The position numbers and the translations under genes are program-made. A stretch of DNA of 64,000 nucleotides from an uncultured Paracoccaceae bacterium (GTDB taxonomy: Bacteria > Pseudomonadota > Alphaproteobacteria > Rhodobacterales > Rhodobacteraceae), in the NCBI GenBank assembly GCA_947503775.1, contig CANNFE010000003.1:102501-166500 (forward strand), written 5' to 3'. Shown here in pieces: positions 51,406-61,149 of the stretch; positions within the stretch are counted from its first letter, which is position 1, and the number at the start of each line of letters is the position of its first letter. The notes below the pieces were generated by a model. It made no database searches. It was not told the DNA's origin and saw only the letters and a program-made list of their open reading frames with translations.

Positions 51406-53223
51406 TCACTCGTCAGCATCGGTCATCTCGATATTCAGATCGCGCAGGGCATCTGGCGTCGTCTGCGACTTTGCCAGGATCCAGCGTACCCGCGTGGAAT
51501 AGGACATCGCCCGGCCCGTCAAGACGATCTGTTGCGTCGTCTGCGGTTTGAGCTTTCCGCGTTCGAGATAGACCGACGGGTCGAGCGACAGCGTCTCGTA
51601 GCCTTCGAAGCCGAAATTCCAGACCTCGCCGCTCATCAAGGTGAGGCGGACATAGTTGAGATCCTCGTCGTGAGCGGCCTGAACCTCCGGGTGGAGGTGG
51701 AACCGGATGGTGAAGCCGACGCCTTGCTGGTCGAGCTCTTTCATGATGCGGTCGAAGCGGATCTCGTGAATCTTCTGGGCGGCGACGAGCAGGTCCTCTC
51801 CGCTGAGCGAGCGGCCGTCGCGGGACAGATCGAAGGTGCGGCTGTGGGTCAGGCCGTAGCTTTCGGCATATCCGTCATGGGAGACCTCAAGCCGGATCCC
51901 GTTTCTGAGCCTGCGGCGCTGGGCCTCGACCTCTTGCGGGCCTTCGACCAGGGGATTGCCGTATTGCTTTTTGGCGATGCGGGAGGAGGAGACCCCTTCG
52001 AGGCCGAGCGTCGATTGGGAAGGCGTGGCGCGGCTGGCGCGGCTCCAGACCGGGCCGAAATCGGCGCCCGGGCCGCAATTGACGATCAGCGGGCGTCGCC
52101 CCGATGTCATCTCGAAGGCGCAGGTCGCGGCATGGGCCTTAAGGGAGGCCGCGCGCATCGGCGGGGCCGCGGCATCGACGATGACGGTGGTGCGGCCTGC
52201 GGCGAGGCGGGCATAGCCCATATACGGGCCGTCGCTGATGGCCGCGCGCAGGCCCGAGCCTGCCAGTGCTTCGTCCAGCCGCCCCTCCACCCCGCGCCCG
52301 CCGCCGTGAAAGCGCGCCAGCCCGCCATCGCTGTGGCGCAGGGCGCGCAGGACCGGCGCGATCCGGTCCATCGCCGCCTGATGAGCCGCGCCGGGTTCGT
52401 GCCCGGCCTCGACCAGAGCGGCTTCGGCCCATTGCAGCAGGGTGAAGAGGGTCAGAAGATCCTCGGGATTGCGCGTCGGCACGCCGCCGCCCGTGTCGAT
52501 TTCCTTGGTGGCGGTTCGCGACAGCCCCTTGGAGGCGGGGCCGATATAGCGGTCCATCCCTTTGATCGCGCAGGCGGCGATGATAAGCCCGGTCAGCGCC
52601 TCGAACCGGGCCAGGCCGCCTGGCGCGGAGGTCCAGCGGCGCCCCAGAAAGATCGTCTGTTGCCGCAGCGATCCGCGGATCCTGTCGGCCTGCTTTGGAT
52701 CGAGCTTGCGCAGGAGCATCTGGGAATGGTGCACGCATTCGGTCAGCCGCCGCCCGGTCAACTCGGGCGTCCAAGCGGGGCCGGTGCCGTTACCGAACGC
52801 ATCGATCCAGCCCAGAACCCAGCGCTGCGCGATGGTGCGGCCTCTGGCGCCGCCAAGCGCGGCCAGATCGGCGAGCCAGCCAAAGCGGTGCATCTCGGCC
52901 TCAAAGCGGGGGCTGGGCGGGGTGATCTCCCAGATCTCGGCGCCGGGCTGGCGCACGAGATCGCCGGCAAACAGAAAGTCCCCGCCGGCAAGCTGGCGAC
53001 CCCGCGACAGATGGCCGATGCTGCGCGGCTCGGGCGAGATGGTGAAGGTTCCGCCCGCATTGCCGCGCGTCGCCCAGCGGGCGTGAAGCCGGTCGAAGGC
53101 CCCGACATGAAGCGGGGGATGGGTCTGGGCGTCAGGGACTGCCAATGGTGCGTCGCCTCGATGTCGGGCGGTCGCGCCGCCTCTCGTTTGGGCGATAATA
53201 CGCCGACCTGAGAAGGCTGTCAC
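51406..53223 (-). CDS. Heparinase II/III family protein, GTG start
   Basis: This 605-residue protein starts at a GTG (53223) overlapping the rsmB stop (GTGA), with AAAGG upstream. The helical alpha-barrel part (about 130-340) and the C-terminal beta-sandwich, with the [17 protein letters not shown] signature, match heparinase II/III-like proteins. No signal peptide is seen, unlike true polysaccharide lyases. In alphaproteobacteria this gene is conserved between rsmB and purH without polysaccharide genes, so its substrate may be an envelope glycan or something else; that is unknown. Confidence 0.88.
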   Translation of the reverse strand: MTAFSGRRIIAQTRGGATARHRGDAPLAVPDAQTHPPLHVGAFDRLHARWATRGNAGGTFTISPEPRSIGHLSRGRQLAGGDFLFAGDLVRQPGAEIWEITPPSPRFEAEMHRFGWLADLAALGGARGRTIAQRWVLGWIDAFGNGTGPAWTPELTGRRLTECVHHSQMLLRKLDPKQADRIRGSLRQQTIFLGRRWTSAPGGLARFEALTGLIIAACAIKGMDRYIGPASKGLSRTATKEIDTGGGVPTRNPEDLLTLFTLLQWAEAALVEAGHEPGAAHQAAMDRIAPVLRALRHSDGGLARFHGGGRGVEGRLDEALAGSGLRAAISDGPYMGYARLAAGRTTVIVDAAAPPMRAASLKAHAATCAFEMTSGRRPLIVNCGPGADFGPVWSRASRATPSQSTLGLEGVSSSRIAKKQYGNPLVEGPQEVEAQRRRLRNGIRLEVSHDGYAESYGLTHSRTFDLSRDGRSLSGEDLLVAAQKIHEIRFDRIMKELDQQGVGFTIRFHLHPEVQAAHDEDLNYVRLTLMSGEVWNFGFEGYETLSLDPSVYLERGKLKPQTTQQIVLTGRAMSYSTRVRWILAKSQTTPDALRDLNIEMTDADE

Positions 53224-54485
53224 CCGGCCTTTCTGAGGCAGGCCATGTAAAAGCCGTCCCAGCCGCCTGTCTCGGCCTGCTGGTCGGGGGTGAGGCGCAG
53301 GCCGCCTTCTGAGGTGATCCAAGCGGGGTCAATCCCGGGCAGCTTCAGCGCCTCGCGGTCGGCGGTGAGGCCGGGAATGCGGGCGAGCGCCTCTTCGATC
53401 TGCACTTCGCCTTCATCGGGCAGGAGCGAGCAGGTGCAGAAGACCAGTCGCCCGCCGGGTTCGAGCAGGGCGATGGCATGATCAAGCATCTCGGCTTGAA
53501 GGGCGATGAGCGCGGCGAAATCCGATCCGTCCTTGGCATAGGGCAGATCGGGGTGGCGGCGCAGCGTGCCGGTCGCCGAACAGGGCGCATCGAGCAGGAT
53601 CGCGCTGGCCTTTTGCGTGACCTGGCGGGCATCGGCCGTCCGTAGCTCGGCGGTCAGGCCGGTACGGGCGAGGTTTTCGGCGACACGTGCGAGGCGGGCT
53701 TGGGAGGCGTCGACGGCGAGGACCCTGGCTCCGGCTGCGGCCAGTTGCAGGGTCTTGCCGCCGGGTGCGGCGCAGAGGTCGATCGCCGGCTCGTCCTTGC
53801 GGGGCGCGAGAATGCGGGCAGGCAAGGCGGCGGCGGCATCCTGCACCCACCAGTCGCCAGTCTCGTAGCCCGGAAGGCGCGAGACCTGACCGGGATCGGT
53901 GAGCCGGACCGATCCGGTGGAGGTAAGCGTGCCGCCGGTCGCAGCGGCGACCGCCTGCGCATCGGTGCGGGCGGTCAGATCGAGAGAGGCGGTTTGGGCA
54001 TAGACCTGCTCCATCCGCGCGACACGCTTTTTGCCATGGGCCGCAACGAGGGGCTGCCGCAGCCAATCGGGCAGCCGGGAGGGACCAGCCTTGTCCCAAA
54101 GAGCAGGCTGCGCCGCCTTGCGCAGGACCGCGTTGACCAGTCCCTTGAGCGAGGCGGTGCGCTTGTCCTGCGCGGCCAGATCGACGCAGGCATCGACAAC
54201 CGCATGGGAGGCTGCGCCTTCGCCACAGATCTCGACCACCCCGAGCCTGAGGATGTTCTGAACCGCCAGAGGCGGCGATTTGCGCAGGAACGGTTTGAGC
54301 ATCCGGTCCGCCCGGTCCAGATCCCGGAGCGTAGCCAAGGCGAGCCGCTGGGCGCGGGCGCGGTCGGCCGGCTCGAGCCGCTCGAGCGCGCCGCCGCCGA
54401 TCAGTTCGGACATCAGGCGATTGTGCTCGGTCACCCCGGTCAGGAGATAGAGCGCGGCGCGGCGCGCGGGCAGGCCGGGTTTCAT
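53220..54485 (-). CDS. rsmB: 16S rRNA m5C methyltransferase RsmB/Sun
   Basis: This 421-residue protein has an N-terminal NusB-like RNA-binding domain (about 1-130) and a SAM-dependent methyltransferase domain: motif I IDLCAAPGGKTLQLAAAG, motif IV DAPCSATGTLRRHPD and motif VI VFCTCSLLPDEGE, with the two catalytic cysteines in the last two. It methylates 16S rRNA at a cytosine. It is divergent from the SDHAF4 gene and coupled to the heparinase-like gene. Confidence 0.95.
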   Translation of the reverse strand: MKPGLPARRAALYLLTGVTEHNRLMSELIGGGALERLEPADRARAQRLALATLRDLDRADRMLKPFLRKSPPLAVQNILRLGVVEICGEGAASHAVVDACVDLAAQDKRTASLKGLVNAVLRKAAQPALWDKAGPSRLPDWLRQPLVAAHGKKRVARMEQVYAQTASLDLTARTDAQAVAAATGGTLTSTGSVRLTDPGQVSRLPGYETGDWWVQDAAAALPARILAPRKDEPAIDLCAAPGGKTLQLAAAGARVLAVDASQARLARVAENLARTGLTAELRTADARQVTQKASAILLDAPCSATGTLRRHPDLPYAKDGSDFAALIALQAEMLDHAIALLEPGGRLVFCTCSLLPDEGEVQIEEALARIPGLTADREALKLPGIDPAWITSEGGLRLTPDQQAETGGWDGFYMACLRKAG

Positions 54486-54574
54486 CGGAAGGCAGGCCGG
54501 GTCATTCAGTCCTCTTGTCGCCGTAAGCCCGCGCCCTCTATATCAGGCATCACTGAGCGACAAGGACATGCCCG

Positions 54575-54754
54575 ATGAGCGATCCGTCTGATCTTCCGCC
54601 CGAAGCCCGGCGCGCGCTGGCCGAAGCCGAAGAGCGGCGCAAGGCCCGCGACGCGGCAGAAAAGGCGCGCCCGACCGAGCTGGGCGGGCGCGACGGACCC
54701 GATCCGGTCCGCTATGGCGACTGGGAAAAGAAGGGGATCGCGATCGATTTCTGA
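54575..54754 (+). CDS. Succinate dehydrogenase assembly factor 4 (DUF1674)
   Basis: The 59-residue product ends in the diagnostic PDPVRYGDWEKKGIAIDF, the C-terminal motif of SDHAF4/DUF1674, and has a charged Ala/Glu/Arg helix before it. The family helps assemble the flavinated SDH subunit. The ATG at 54575 has AAGGA nine bases upstream. The gene is too short for many callers. It is divergent from rsmB and ends 12 bp from the convergent periplasmic protein gene. Confidence 0.9.
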   Translation: MSDPSDLPPEARRALAEAEERRKARDAAEKARPTELGGRDGPDPVRYGDWEKKGIAIDF

Positions 54755-54766
54755 TCGCGCGCCCCG

Positions 54767-55114
54767 CTATTCAATGCTGTAGCTGGCCTGCTGGCCCGAT
54801 CCACGGTTCTTGCGCAGATAGACGGTCGATCCCTCGACGGCCACCTGCTGGCAGTCATTCTCGAGGATCTGGCCGCCCCAGCGCAGATCCCAGCAGAACA
54901 TGCCATCCTGCCAGTTCCAGCTGCCGGTCAGATCGCGGCCCGATGCCGTCCCCGAGATCCCGCCATCGGGACCGAGGACAAAGCGCTGCAATGGACGCGA
55001 GAGGGTCTTTCCACCAACCGCCTGCACAAAGGCCTCGCGGTCGGAAATCAAGGTCTGTGCGTTTGAAAGAGCGGGCGCGCAGGCGACCGCGACAATAGCT
55101 AAAATACGATACAT
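54767..55114 (-). CDS. Small periplasmic protein of unknown function
   Basis: The 115-residue product has a signal peptide (MYRILAIVAVACAPALSNA) and a small domain with two cysteines (MFCWDLRWGG and ENDCQQV). The pattern GSWNWQDGMFCWDLRWGG resembles domains found in dihydrodipicolinate-reductase-adjacent exported proteins of Rhodobacterales, but I cannot assign a function. The start at 55114 has GGAG eight bases away. It is 118 bp after dapB on the same strand. Confidence 0.8.
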   Translation of the reverse strand: MYRILAIVAVACAPALSNAQTLISDREAFVQAVGGKTLSRPLQRFVLGPDGGISGTASGRDLTGSWNWQDGMFCWDLRWGGQILENDCQQVAVEGSTVYLRKNRGSGQQASYSIE

Positions 55115-55232
55115 CCCGATGCTCCAGATGCTGTGTCTCTTCAATATAGGCGATCCATAGACCAGATCCGAAGGGGTCACACGGAAAAAATGATGGTGCA
55201 GCCTAAAAAAGCACCTCAACCCAAGGCGGTAT

Positions 55233-56036
55233 CTAGCGAAGCTTAAGTACATCCAGCATATCGTATTCACCCGGAAGCTGGTCCGTGGCCCATAAAGCCG
55301 CCCGGATCGCCCCTTTGGCGAAGAGCGATCGGTCATCCGCGATATGTCGCAGGACAATCCGCTCGCCAGGTCCGGCGAAGATCACGTCATGCTCGCCCAC
55401 CACGTCGCCGCCGCGCAGGGCGGCAAAGCCGATATCGCCCGGTTTGCGCATGCCGGTGATGCCGTCGCGGGCGCGGTCGGCGATGTCTTCGAGTGCGCGG
55501 CCCCGCCCTTCCGCCGCGGCCTCGCCCAGCATCAGTGCCGTGCCGCTGGGGGCATCGACCTTGCGGTTGTGATGGGTTTCGACGATCTCGATGTCAAAGC
55601 TCTCTCCCAAGGCGGCGGCGACCTGGCGGGTCAGCATCGTCAGAAGGTTCACCCCGAGCGACATGTTGCCCGCCCGCACGATGGCGATCTTTCCTGCGGC
55701 CTCAGCGATGGCTTGAAGATGCGTGCCGTCGAACCCCGTCGTTCCGATGACATGCGCCGTCCCGGCCTCTGCTGCGAGCGATGCGAACCTCGCCGTCGCG
55801 TCGGGAGCGGTGAAATCGACCAGCACCTCCGCCGCCGCGATCGCCGCCTCGGCCCCGTCCGTCACAGTCACGTCCAGCGCCGCGCCGCCCATCGCGGTGC
55901 CCGCATCCTGCCCGATCCAGTCATGTCCGGGCCGCTCGATCACCGCGGATAGCTGCGCGCCGTCCTGCGCTGCGATCTCGCGGATCAGCATCTGCCCCAT
56001 CCGGCCCGAGCCTCCGGTCACTGCGATCCCGACCAT
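55233..56036 (-). CDS. dapB: 4-hydroxy-tetrahydrodipicolinate reductase
   Basis: This 267-residue enzyme makes tetrahydrodipicolinate for lysine and diaminopimelate. It has the cofactor loop [11 protein letters not shown], the second NAD motif VIGTTGFDG, and the catalytic [18 protein letters not shown] with His/His/Lys. Length is normal. It is divergent from rbfA (91 bp between starts). Confidence 0.97.
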   Translation of the reverse strand: MVGIAVTGGSGRMGQMLIREIAAQDGAQLSAVIERPGHDWIGQDAGTAMGGAALDVTVTDGAEAAIAAAEVLVDFTAPDATARFASLAAEAGTAHVIGTTGFDGTHLQAIAEAAGKIAIVRAGNMSLGVNLLTMLTRQVAAALGESFDIEIVETHHNRKVDAPSGTALMLGEAAAEGRGRALEDIADRARDGITGMRKPGDIGFAALRGGDVVGEHDVIFAGPGERIVLRHIADDRSLFAKGAIRAALWATDQLPGEYDMLDVLKLR

Positions 56037-56127
56037 GTCCCTGATATCCTTGTCTCATGCGGCCTTGCGGTTAAACCGGGCAAGGCGGTCGCTTGGCAAG
56101 CCCCGGGGAACCGCTTAGATCAGGCCC

Positions 56128-56535
56128 ATGGCCAGAAACCGACACCACGAGGGCGCAGGCCCCTCCCAGCGGCAACTTCGCGTGGGCGAGCTGATCCGGC
56201 GCACCCTGTCGGATGTGCTCAATCGCGGCGATATCCATGATCCGGACCTCAATGCGATGTCGATCACCGTTGGCGAGGTGCGCACCTCGCCCGATCTGCG
56301 CGTGGCGACGGCCTTCGTGCTGCCGCTCGGCGGCAAGGACCGCGAGGCCGCGCTCGATGCACTCAGGCGGAACCGGCACGAGCTGCGGCGCGCTGTCTCC
56401 AAGGGGCTGACGCTGAAATTCTCGCCCGAGATCCGGTTTCAGATCGACGATACGTTCGACCGGATGGATGACACCCGCCGCCTTTTGTCCGACGAGACGG
56501 TCCGGCGCGACATCGACACGGGCGACGACGCATGA
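56128..56535 (+). CDS. rbfA: 30S ribosome-binding factor A
   Basis: This 135-residue KH-fold protein has RQLRVGELIRRTLSDVLNRG at the N-terminus and the conserved SITVGEVRTSPDLRVATAFV and LTLKFSPEIRFQIDDTFDR. It matures the 16S 5' end in the 30S subunit and acts in cold adaptation. It overlaps the next gene (ATGA) and begins the rbfA-DUF2233-truB cluster. Confidence 0.96.
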   Translation: MARNRHHEGAGPSQRQLRVGELIRRTLSDVLNRGDIHDPDLNAMSITVGEVRTSPDLRVATAFVLPLGGKDREAALDALRRNRHELRRAVSKGLTLKFSPEIRFQIDDTFDRMDDTRRLLSDETVRRDIDTGDDA

Positions 56536-57260
56536 TTCGGCTCTTTGTTGGTCTTCTGGTCCTCGCCGGACCGGCCGCTGCCGTGGACTGCGCGCAGATC
56601 CGGTTCGACGGCAAGCCGTTCACGCTGTGCGAGGTCGATCCGGCAGCCGACCTGCTGGACCTCTTCCTCAAGGATGAGAGCGGCGCGCTGCACGGGCATT
56701 TCAACCGGCTAGATGCTGCGACCGAGGGGGATCTGGTCTTTGCGATGAATGCGGGCATGTATCATGGCGACCGCCGACCGGTCGGCCATTTCATCGCGAA
56801 CGGCACCGAAGAGATGCGCGTGATCTCAAGCGACGGGCCGGGCAATTTCGGGCTGCTGCCGAACGGGATCCTGTGCCTGTCCGAGGGGCGCGCGCGGGTG
56901 ATCGAGACGCTGCGCTTTCTCGACGAGCAGCCCGCCTGCAGCGGGGCCACACAGTCGGGGCCGATGCTGGTGATCGACGGGGCGCTGCATCCGAGGTTTC
57001 TGGAAAAGTCCGACAGCCTTTACATCCGCAACGGCGTTGGCACATCCGCGGCGGGCGACCGCGCGGTCTTTGCCATCTCGGATGTACCGGTGAATTTCCA
57101 CACTTTCGCGCGGCTCTTTCGCGACGCGCTGGCGCTGCCGCAGGCGCTTTATTTCGATGGCAATGTCTCGCGGCTGCATGCGCCGCAGCTGGGCCGTTCG
57201 GATTTCGGCCCGCTTATGGGACCGATCATCGCCGTCACGGACCCGTCCGGGACCGATTGA
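56532..57260 (+). CDS. Exported phosphodiester glycosidase-like protein (DUF2233)
   Basis: This 242-residue protein has a signal peptide (MIRLFVGLLVLAGPAAA) and a NAGPA/DUF2233 domain: FAMNAGMYHGDRRPVGHF, FGLLPNGILCLSEG, the TQSGPMLVIDG block and LYFDGNVSRLHAP. The family cleaves glycosyl phosphodiesters; the bacterial substrates are unclear. It is translationally coupled to rbfA and lies 56 bp before truB, an arrangement that recurs in Rhodobacterales. Confidence 0.92.
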   Translation: MIRLFVGLLVLAGPAAAVDCAQIRFDGKPFTLCEVDPAADLLDLFLKDESGALHGHFNRLDAATEGDLVFAMNAGMYHGDRRPVGHFIANGTEEMRVISSDGPGNFGLLPNGILCLSEGRARVIETLRFLDEQPACSGATQSGPMLVIDGALHPRFLEKSDSLYIRNGVGTSAAGDRAVFAISDVPVNFHTFARLFRDALALPQALYFDGNVSRLHAPQLGRSDFGPLMGPIIAVTDPSGTD

Positions 57261-57316
57261 CCCGGACGGAGGAAGGGCGCTAAGGCGCCGCCTCACCGCC
57301 GGGGAGGGAGAGCATC

Positions 57317-58222
57317 ATGGGACGCCGCCGCAAGGGACGCGACATATCGGGCTGGCTGATCGTGGACAAACCCGCCGGTCCGACCTCGACCGCCGTGGTG
57401 AACAAGATCCGCTGGGCGTTCGAGGCGAAAAAGGCGGGGCATGCTGGCACGCTCGATCCGGCGGCGACGGGCCTGTTGGCCGTGGCGCTGGGCGAGGCGA
57501 CCAAGACGATCCCCTTCATCACCGAAGCCGACAAGGCCTACCGCTTCACCATCCGGCTGGGCGCGGCCACCAATACCGACGATGCCGAAGGCGAGGTCAT
57601 CGCGACCTCGGACCTGCGTCCCACCGATCGCGACATCCAAGCGGCCTTGCCCGCCTTCACCGGTGACATCCTGCAGATCCCGCCGAAATTCTCCGCCGTC
57701 AAGATCGACGGAGAGCGGGCCTATGCGCTGGCCCGGGACGAGGAAGAGTTCGAGATCGCCGCCCGCCCGCTTCACGTCGCCGAGCTGCGCCTTGCAGGCC
57801 GTCCCGATGCGGATCACGCGGTGCTCGAGATGACCTGCGGCAAGGGCGGATATGTCCGCTCGATCGCGCGCGATCTGGGGCAGGCTCTGGGTTGCCACGC
57901 CCATGTCGAAACCCTTCGCCGCATCTGGTCGGGCCCCTTCACGCTGGAGGAGGCGATCGACCTGGGCACCGTCGAGGCAGAGGCCCGGACCCCGGCGCTC
58001 GATGCGCATCTTCTGCCGGTCGAGGCCGCGCTCACCGATCTGCCCGAACTGCCCTGCACCGGGCTGGCCGCGACGCGCCTGCGCAACGGCAACCCGGCGG
58101 AGGTGCTCTCCTCGACCGCCGAATACGGCGAGGCGGCCTGGGCCTCGCATAGGGGCAAGCCCATCGCCATCGGGACCTACCGCGCCGGGCAGCTCCATCC
58201 AAGCCGCGTCCTGAACCTCTAG
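57317..58222 (+). CDS. truB: tRNA pseudouridine-55 synthase
   Basis: This 301-residue enzyme has the pseudouridine synthase TruB core: [17 protein letters not shown], the catalytic Asp in [14 protein letters not shown], and [13 protein letters not shown]. It makes pseudouridine-55 in the T loop of tRNAs. Length and motifs are normal. It is the last gene of the rbfA cluster; rpsO is separated from it by four genes here. Confidence 0.97.
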   Translation: MGRRRKGRDISGWLIVDKPAGPTSTAVVNKIRWAFEAKKAGHAGTLDPAATGLLAVALGEATKTIPFITEADKAYRFTIRLGAATNTDDAEGEVIATSDLRPTDRDIQAALPAFTGDILQIPPKFSAVKIDGERAYALARDEEEFEIAARPLHVAELRLAGRPDADHAVLEMTCGKGGYVRSIARDLGQALGCHAHVETLRRIWSGPFTLEEAIDLGTVEAEARTPALDAHLLPVEAALTDLPELPCTGLAATRLRNGNPAEVLSSTAEYGEAAWASHRGKPIAIGTYRAGQLHPSRVLNL

Positions 58223-58376
58223 GCATGGATCCTTCATCTGGCCTCAAATATGCCCGCCGGAGGCGATCCCGCCCGCGCAGATTGCCCTGAACGAGGGGGC
58301 GGCGAAATCCGAATGTCAGAGGCGCCAGACAAATAATGACTTGCCGCGCCAGCGGCTCCGTTCGACAACAGCCGCC

Positions 58377-58889
58377 ATGATCACCCGAACCCACCAAAAG
58401 GGCGATGCCCCGTCCGAGGCGACCTATTCCGCTTGCGAGCGCTATCGCTACGCGCTGACCCGGATCTGGGATCCTGCGGGATCGAAGGTCCTCTTCGTCA
58501 TGCTCAACCCCTCCACCGCGACCGAAGTGCAGAACGATCCCACGGTGGAGCGCTGCGAGCGGCGGGCCCGGGCGCTCGGTTTCGGCAGCTTTCGCGTCTG
58601 CAACATCTTCGCCTGGCGCGACACCGATCCGCGCGCCCTGCGCCGGGCGCCCGATCCGGTCGGGCCCGCGAACGATCAGGCGATCCTCGACGGCGCGGAC
58701 TGGGCCGATAGCGTTGTGGCCGCCTGGGGCACCCACGGCGCCTATCTGGATCGCGGCCCTCAGGTCGAAAGGCTCTTGCGCGACAAGGGCCACAAGCTTT
58801 TGCATCTGGGGCTCAGCCAGGCGGGGCATCCCAAGCACCCGCTTTACATCGCCTATACGCAGCAGCCCGAACCTTGGCTGCCAGCATGA
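58377..58889 (+). CDS. DUF1643 protein
   Basis: This 170-residue protein has the DUF1643 hallmark LFVMLNPSTATEVQNDPTVE, then RCERRARALGFGSFRVCN and GTHGAYL. The family is cytoplasmic and its function is unknown. The start at 58377 follows the longer leader to 58341, which lacks a ribosome site. Its stop overlaps the start of the dehalogenase-like gene (ATGA). Confidence 0.9.
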   Translation: MITRTHQKGDAPSEATYSACERYRYALTRIWDPAGSKVLFVMLNPSTATEVQNDPTVERCERRARALGFGSFRVCNIFAWRDTDPRALRRAPDPVGPANDQAILDGADWADSVVAAWGTHGAYLDRGPQVERLLRDKGHKLLHLGLSQAGHPKHPLYIAYTQQPEPWLPA

Positions 58890-59764
58890 TCGACGGGTTC
58901 ACCGAAGACCGCATTCCCTGCGGCGAGCTCACGCTTTCGGTGCATCGCGCGGGCGCGGGCCATCCGCTGCTTTTGCTGCACGGCTATCCTGAGAACCACC
59001 GCTGCTGGGCGAAGATCGCGCCAAAGCTGGCGGAGCATTTCGATGTGATCGTCCCCGATCTGCGCGGCTATGGCGCATCGGACGCGCCCGAGGACGATGC
59101 CGATCACAGCGTCTATTCCAAGCGCAGCATGGCCCGCGATATCGCTGGTCTGATGGACAGGCTGGGGATCGCGCAAGCGCATATCCTTGGCCATGACCGG
59201 GGCGCGCGCGTGACCTATCGCTTCGCGCTCGATCATCCGGGCCGCATCAGCCGGATGGGGATCATCGAGATCGTGCCCACGGGTGATTTCTGGGCCGCCT
59301 GGGACGCCGATCTGGCGATGGCGGCCTATCACTGGACCTTTCTCGCCCAGCCTCGGCCGATGCCCGAGACACTGATCTCGGCCGATCCCGAAGGCTATCT
59401 GGATCACACCCTGCGCAGCTGGACGCTGGCCAAGGATCTCTCGGTTTTTGCGCCCGATGCGCTGGAAAGCTATCGCGCGCAGATGGCCGATCCGGCGCGG
59501 CGCCATGCGATGTGCGCGGATTATCGGGCCGGAGCGACGACCGACCGCCGGATCGACGCGGCCGAAACGGGCCGGATCGAGGCGCCCACGCTCTTTCTTT
59601 ATGCCGAGGGCGGTTTTCCGGCCCGGTCCGGCGATCCGGCGGCCTTGTGGGCGCGCTGGTGCGGCGATCTGACGACCGCGACCTGCCGCTCGGGTCACTT
59701 CGCGATGGAAGAAGCGCCGGACGCGGTTCTGGAGGCGGTCCTGCCGTTCTTCAGGGACCGTTAA
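58886..59764 (+). CDS. Haloacetate (fluoroacetate) dehalogenase-like alpha/beta hydrolase
   Basis: This 292-residue alpha/beta hydrolase has the nucleophile Asp104 in LGHDRGARVTY instead of Ser, as in haloacetate dehalogenases. Compared from memory with the fluoroacetate dehalogenase RPA1163, the residues D110, R111, R114, H155, W156, Y219 and H280 correspond to D104, R105, R108, H149, W150, Y213 and H271 here. The acid D134 aligns with Glu128. The family hydrolyses haloacetates to glycolate. It is coupled to the DUF1643 gene by overlap. A hydrolase of unrelated substrate remains possible. Confidence 0.85.
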   Translation: MIDGFTEDRIPCGELTLSVHRAGAGHPLLLLHGYPENHRCWAKIAPKLAEHFDVIVPDLRGYGASDAPEDDADHSVYSKRSMARDIAGLMDRLGIAQAHILGHDRGARVTYRFALDHPGRISRMGIIEIVPTGDFWAAWDADLAMAAYHWTFLAQPRPMPETLISADPEGYLDHTLRSWTLAKDLSVFAPDALESYRAQMADPARRHAMCADYRAGATTDRRIDAAETGRIEAPTLFLYAEGGFPARSGDPAALWARWCGDLTTATCRSGHFAMEEAPDAVLEAVLPFFRDR

Positions 59765-59839
59765 CCCAAAGATACGAAATCCCACCGGTTGGGGCACAGC
59801 CCGTGTTACAGGATCGGTCCGCTTTGCAGGATCGATACC

Positions 59840-60754
59840 ATGTTCGCCACTCTTCTCACCCTCATGGGCGCTGCCGCCGCCGGAGCCTTTCTCACCGACG
59901 GCTTTCGCAACGACGAGGAAGAGGAGGACACCCGGCGCAATGCCGATATCGATGACGGGGAGGGCAGCGTCACGAGCTATATCGACCTGACAGAAGGCGA
60001 TCCGGACGAGGATGACGAGGACGCACCGACGGAGGGGCGCGATATCATCTTCGGCGGGGACGATGCGGATTATATCGACGGCGCAGGCGGCGACGATCAT
60101 ATCGAAGGCGCGGGCGGCGCGGATATCCTGATCGGCGGCGACGGGACTGACACGATCCACGGCAATGACGCCGATGACCGGATCGAGGGCGGCGCGGAGG
60201 ACGACCGGCTTTACGGGCACAATGACGACGATGTCATTGCGGGCGGGGATGGCAATGACACGATTGGCGGGGGCGGCGGGGATGATCTGCTGCTTGGCGA
60301 GGCCGGCGACGATCGCCTTTCGGGCCAGGCGGGGGACGATCACCTGAACGGCGGCGCCGGGAGCGATACGCTCTTTGGCGGCTATGGCGATGACACGCTC
60401 GAGGGGCGCGATGGAGAACGGGATTTCCTCAACGGCTCTGCGGGGGATGACACGCTGCTGACCGATGGCGAGGACGTGATGCATGGCGGGGGTGGATCCG
60501 ATGCCTTCGTGCTCGACACGTCCGACAGTGAGGGGGAGGGGCCGGCCCATATTCAGGATTTCGACACCGAAGAGGACCGGATCGTCTTGGTCTATGACGG
60601 GGCCGAGGAGGCTCCGCTGGTCGAGCTGCGCGAGACGGAGAGCGGAAGCGATCTGCATGTGGATGGCGCGGCCATCGCCCGGATCGATCACGAGGGGCCG
60701 CTCACCCTCGATCAGATCGAGGTCGTGACGTCCTTTGACGCGCGGCCCGTCTGA
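59840..60754 (+). CDS. RTX (hemolysin-type calcium-binding) repeat protein with N-terminal membrane segment
   Basis: This 304-residue, very acidic protein begins with a hydrophobic segment (MFATLLTLMGAAAAGAF), then an acidic linker and about a dozen RTX nonapeptides of the form GGxGxDxI/L (about residues 70-225; for example GGDGNDTIGGGGGDDLLLG). The C-terminal part resembles the globular end of type I secreted RTX proteins (FVLDTSDSEGEGPAHIQDFD). No type I exporter genes are in the window. The N-terminal hydrophobic segment is unusual for RTX proteins, which normally have only a C-terminal signal. Confidence 0.88.
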   Translation: MFATLLTLMGAAAAGAFLTDGFRNDEEEEDTRRNADIDDGEGSVTSYIDLTEGDPDEDDEDAPTEGRDIIFGGDDADYIDGAGGDDHIEGAGGADILIGGDGTDTIHGNDADDRIEGGAEDDRLYGHNDDDVIAGGDGNDTIGGGGGDDLLLGEAGDDRLSGQAGDDHLNGGAGSDTLFGGYGDDTLEGRDGERDFLNGSAGDDTLLTDGEDVMHGGGGSDAFVLDTSDSEGEGPAHIQDFDTEEDRIVLVYDGAEEAPLVELRETESGSDLHVDGAAIARIDHEGPLTLDQIEVVTSFDARPV

Positions 60755-60879
60755 CCCCTTTCCTTTGCGCGCGCCCTCCCCTATACGCGCGCATCGCCTG
60801 ACGCATGGGCGATTCCTCCACGGGCCCTGCTGGACGACATCCCGGCTTGCGCCATTCCTCAAACCCAAAGGAGACCCCG

Positions 60880-61149
60880 ATGTCGATCACTGCTGAAGAA
60901 AAAGAAAAAGTCATCAAGGAATACGCGACCAAGGACGGCGATACCGGTTCGCCCGAAGTTCAGGTCGCAATCCTCAGCTCGCGCATCGCGACGCTGACCG
61001 AGCACTTTAAGACCCACAAGAAGGACAACCACGGTCGCCGCGGCCTTCTTAAGATGGTGGCGCTGCGCCGCAAGCTGCTCGACTATGTCCGCGCCAAGGA
61101 CGAAGCCCGCTATCAGGACCTGATCAAGCGTCTCGGCCTCCGTCGATAA
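60880..61149 (+). CDS. rpsO: Ribosomal protein uS15
   Basis: This 89-residue protein has the S15 core with [17 protein letters not shown], the [19 protein letters not shown] rRNA-binding block and a C-terminal helix ending LIKRLGLRR. It binds 16S rRNA early in 30S assembly. The start at 60880 has AAAGGAGA upstream. The usual partner pnp does not follow; a series of hairpins and a terminator does. Confidence 0.97.
   Translation: MSITAEEKEKVIKEYATKDGDTGSPEVQVAILSSRIATLTEHFKTHKKDNHGRRGLLKMVALRRKLLDYVRAKDEARYQDLIKRLGLRR

Noticed and set aside
51184-53211. 675-codon frame antisense to the heparinase-like gene
   Set aside because: Shadow of a real coding strand with coupling to rsmB; no domain found.
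59994-60520. Repeated GGCGGGGATGG-type DNA as a CRISPR or tandem satellite
   Set aside because: The repetition is explained by RTX nonapeptide codons inside a coding frame; no uniform spacer/repeat structure.
58853-60868. 671-codon minus-strand frame across the dehalogenase and RTX genes
   Set aside because: Created by the reverse complement of repetitive RTX codons; low-complexity Ile/Ala/Arg with no family.
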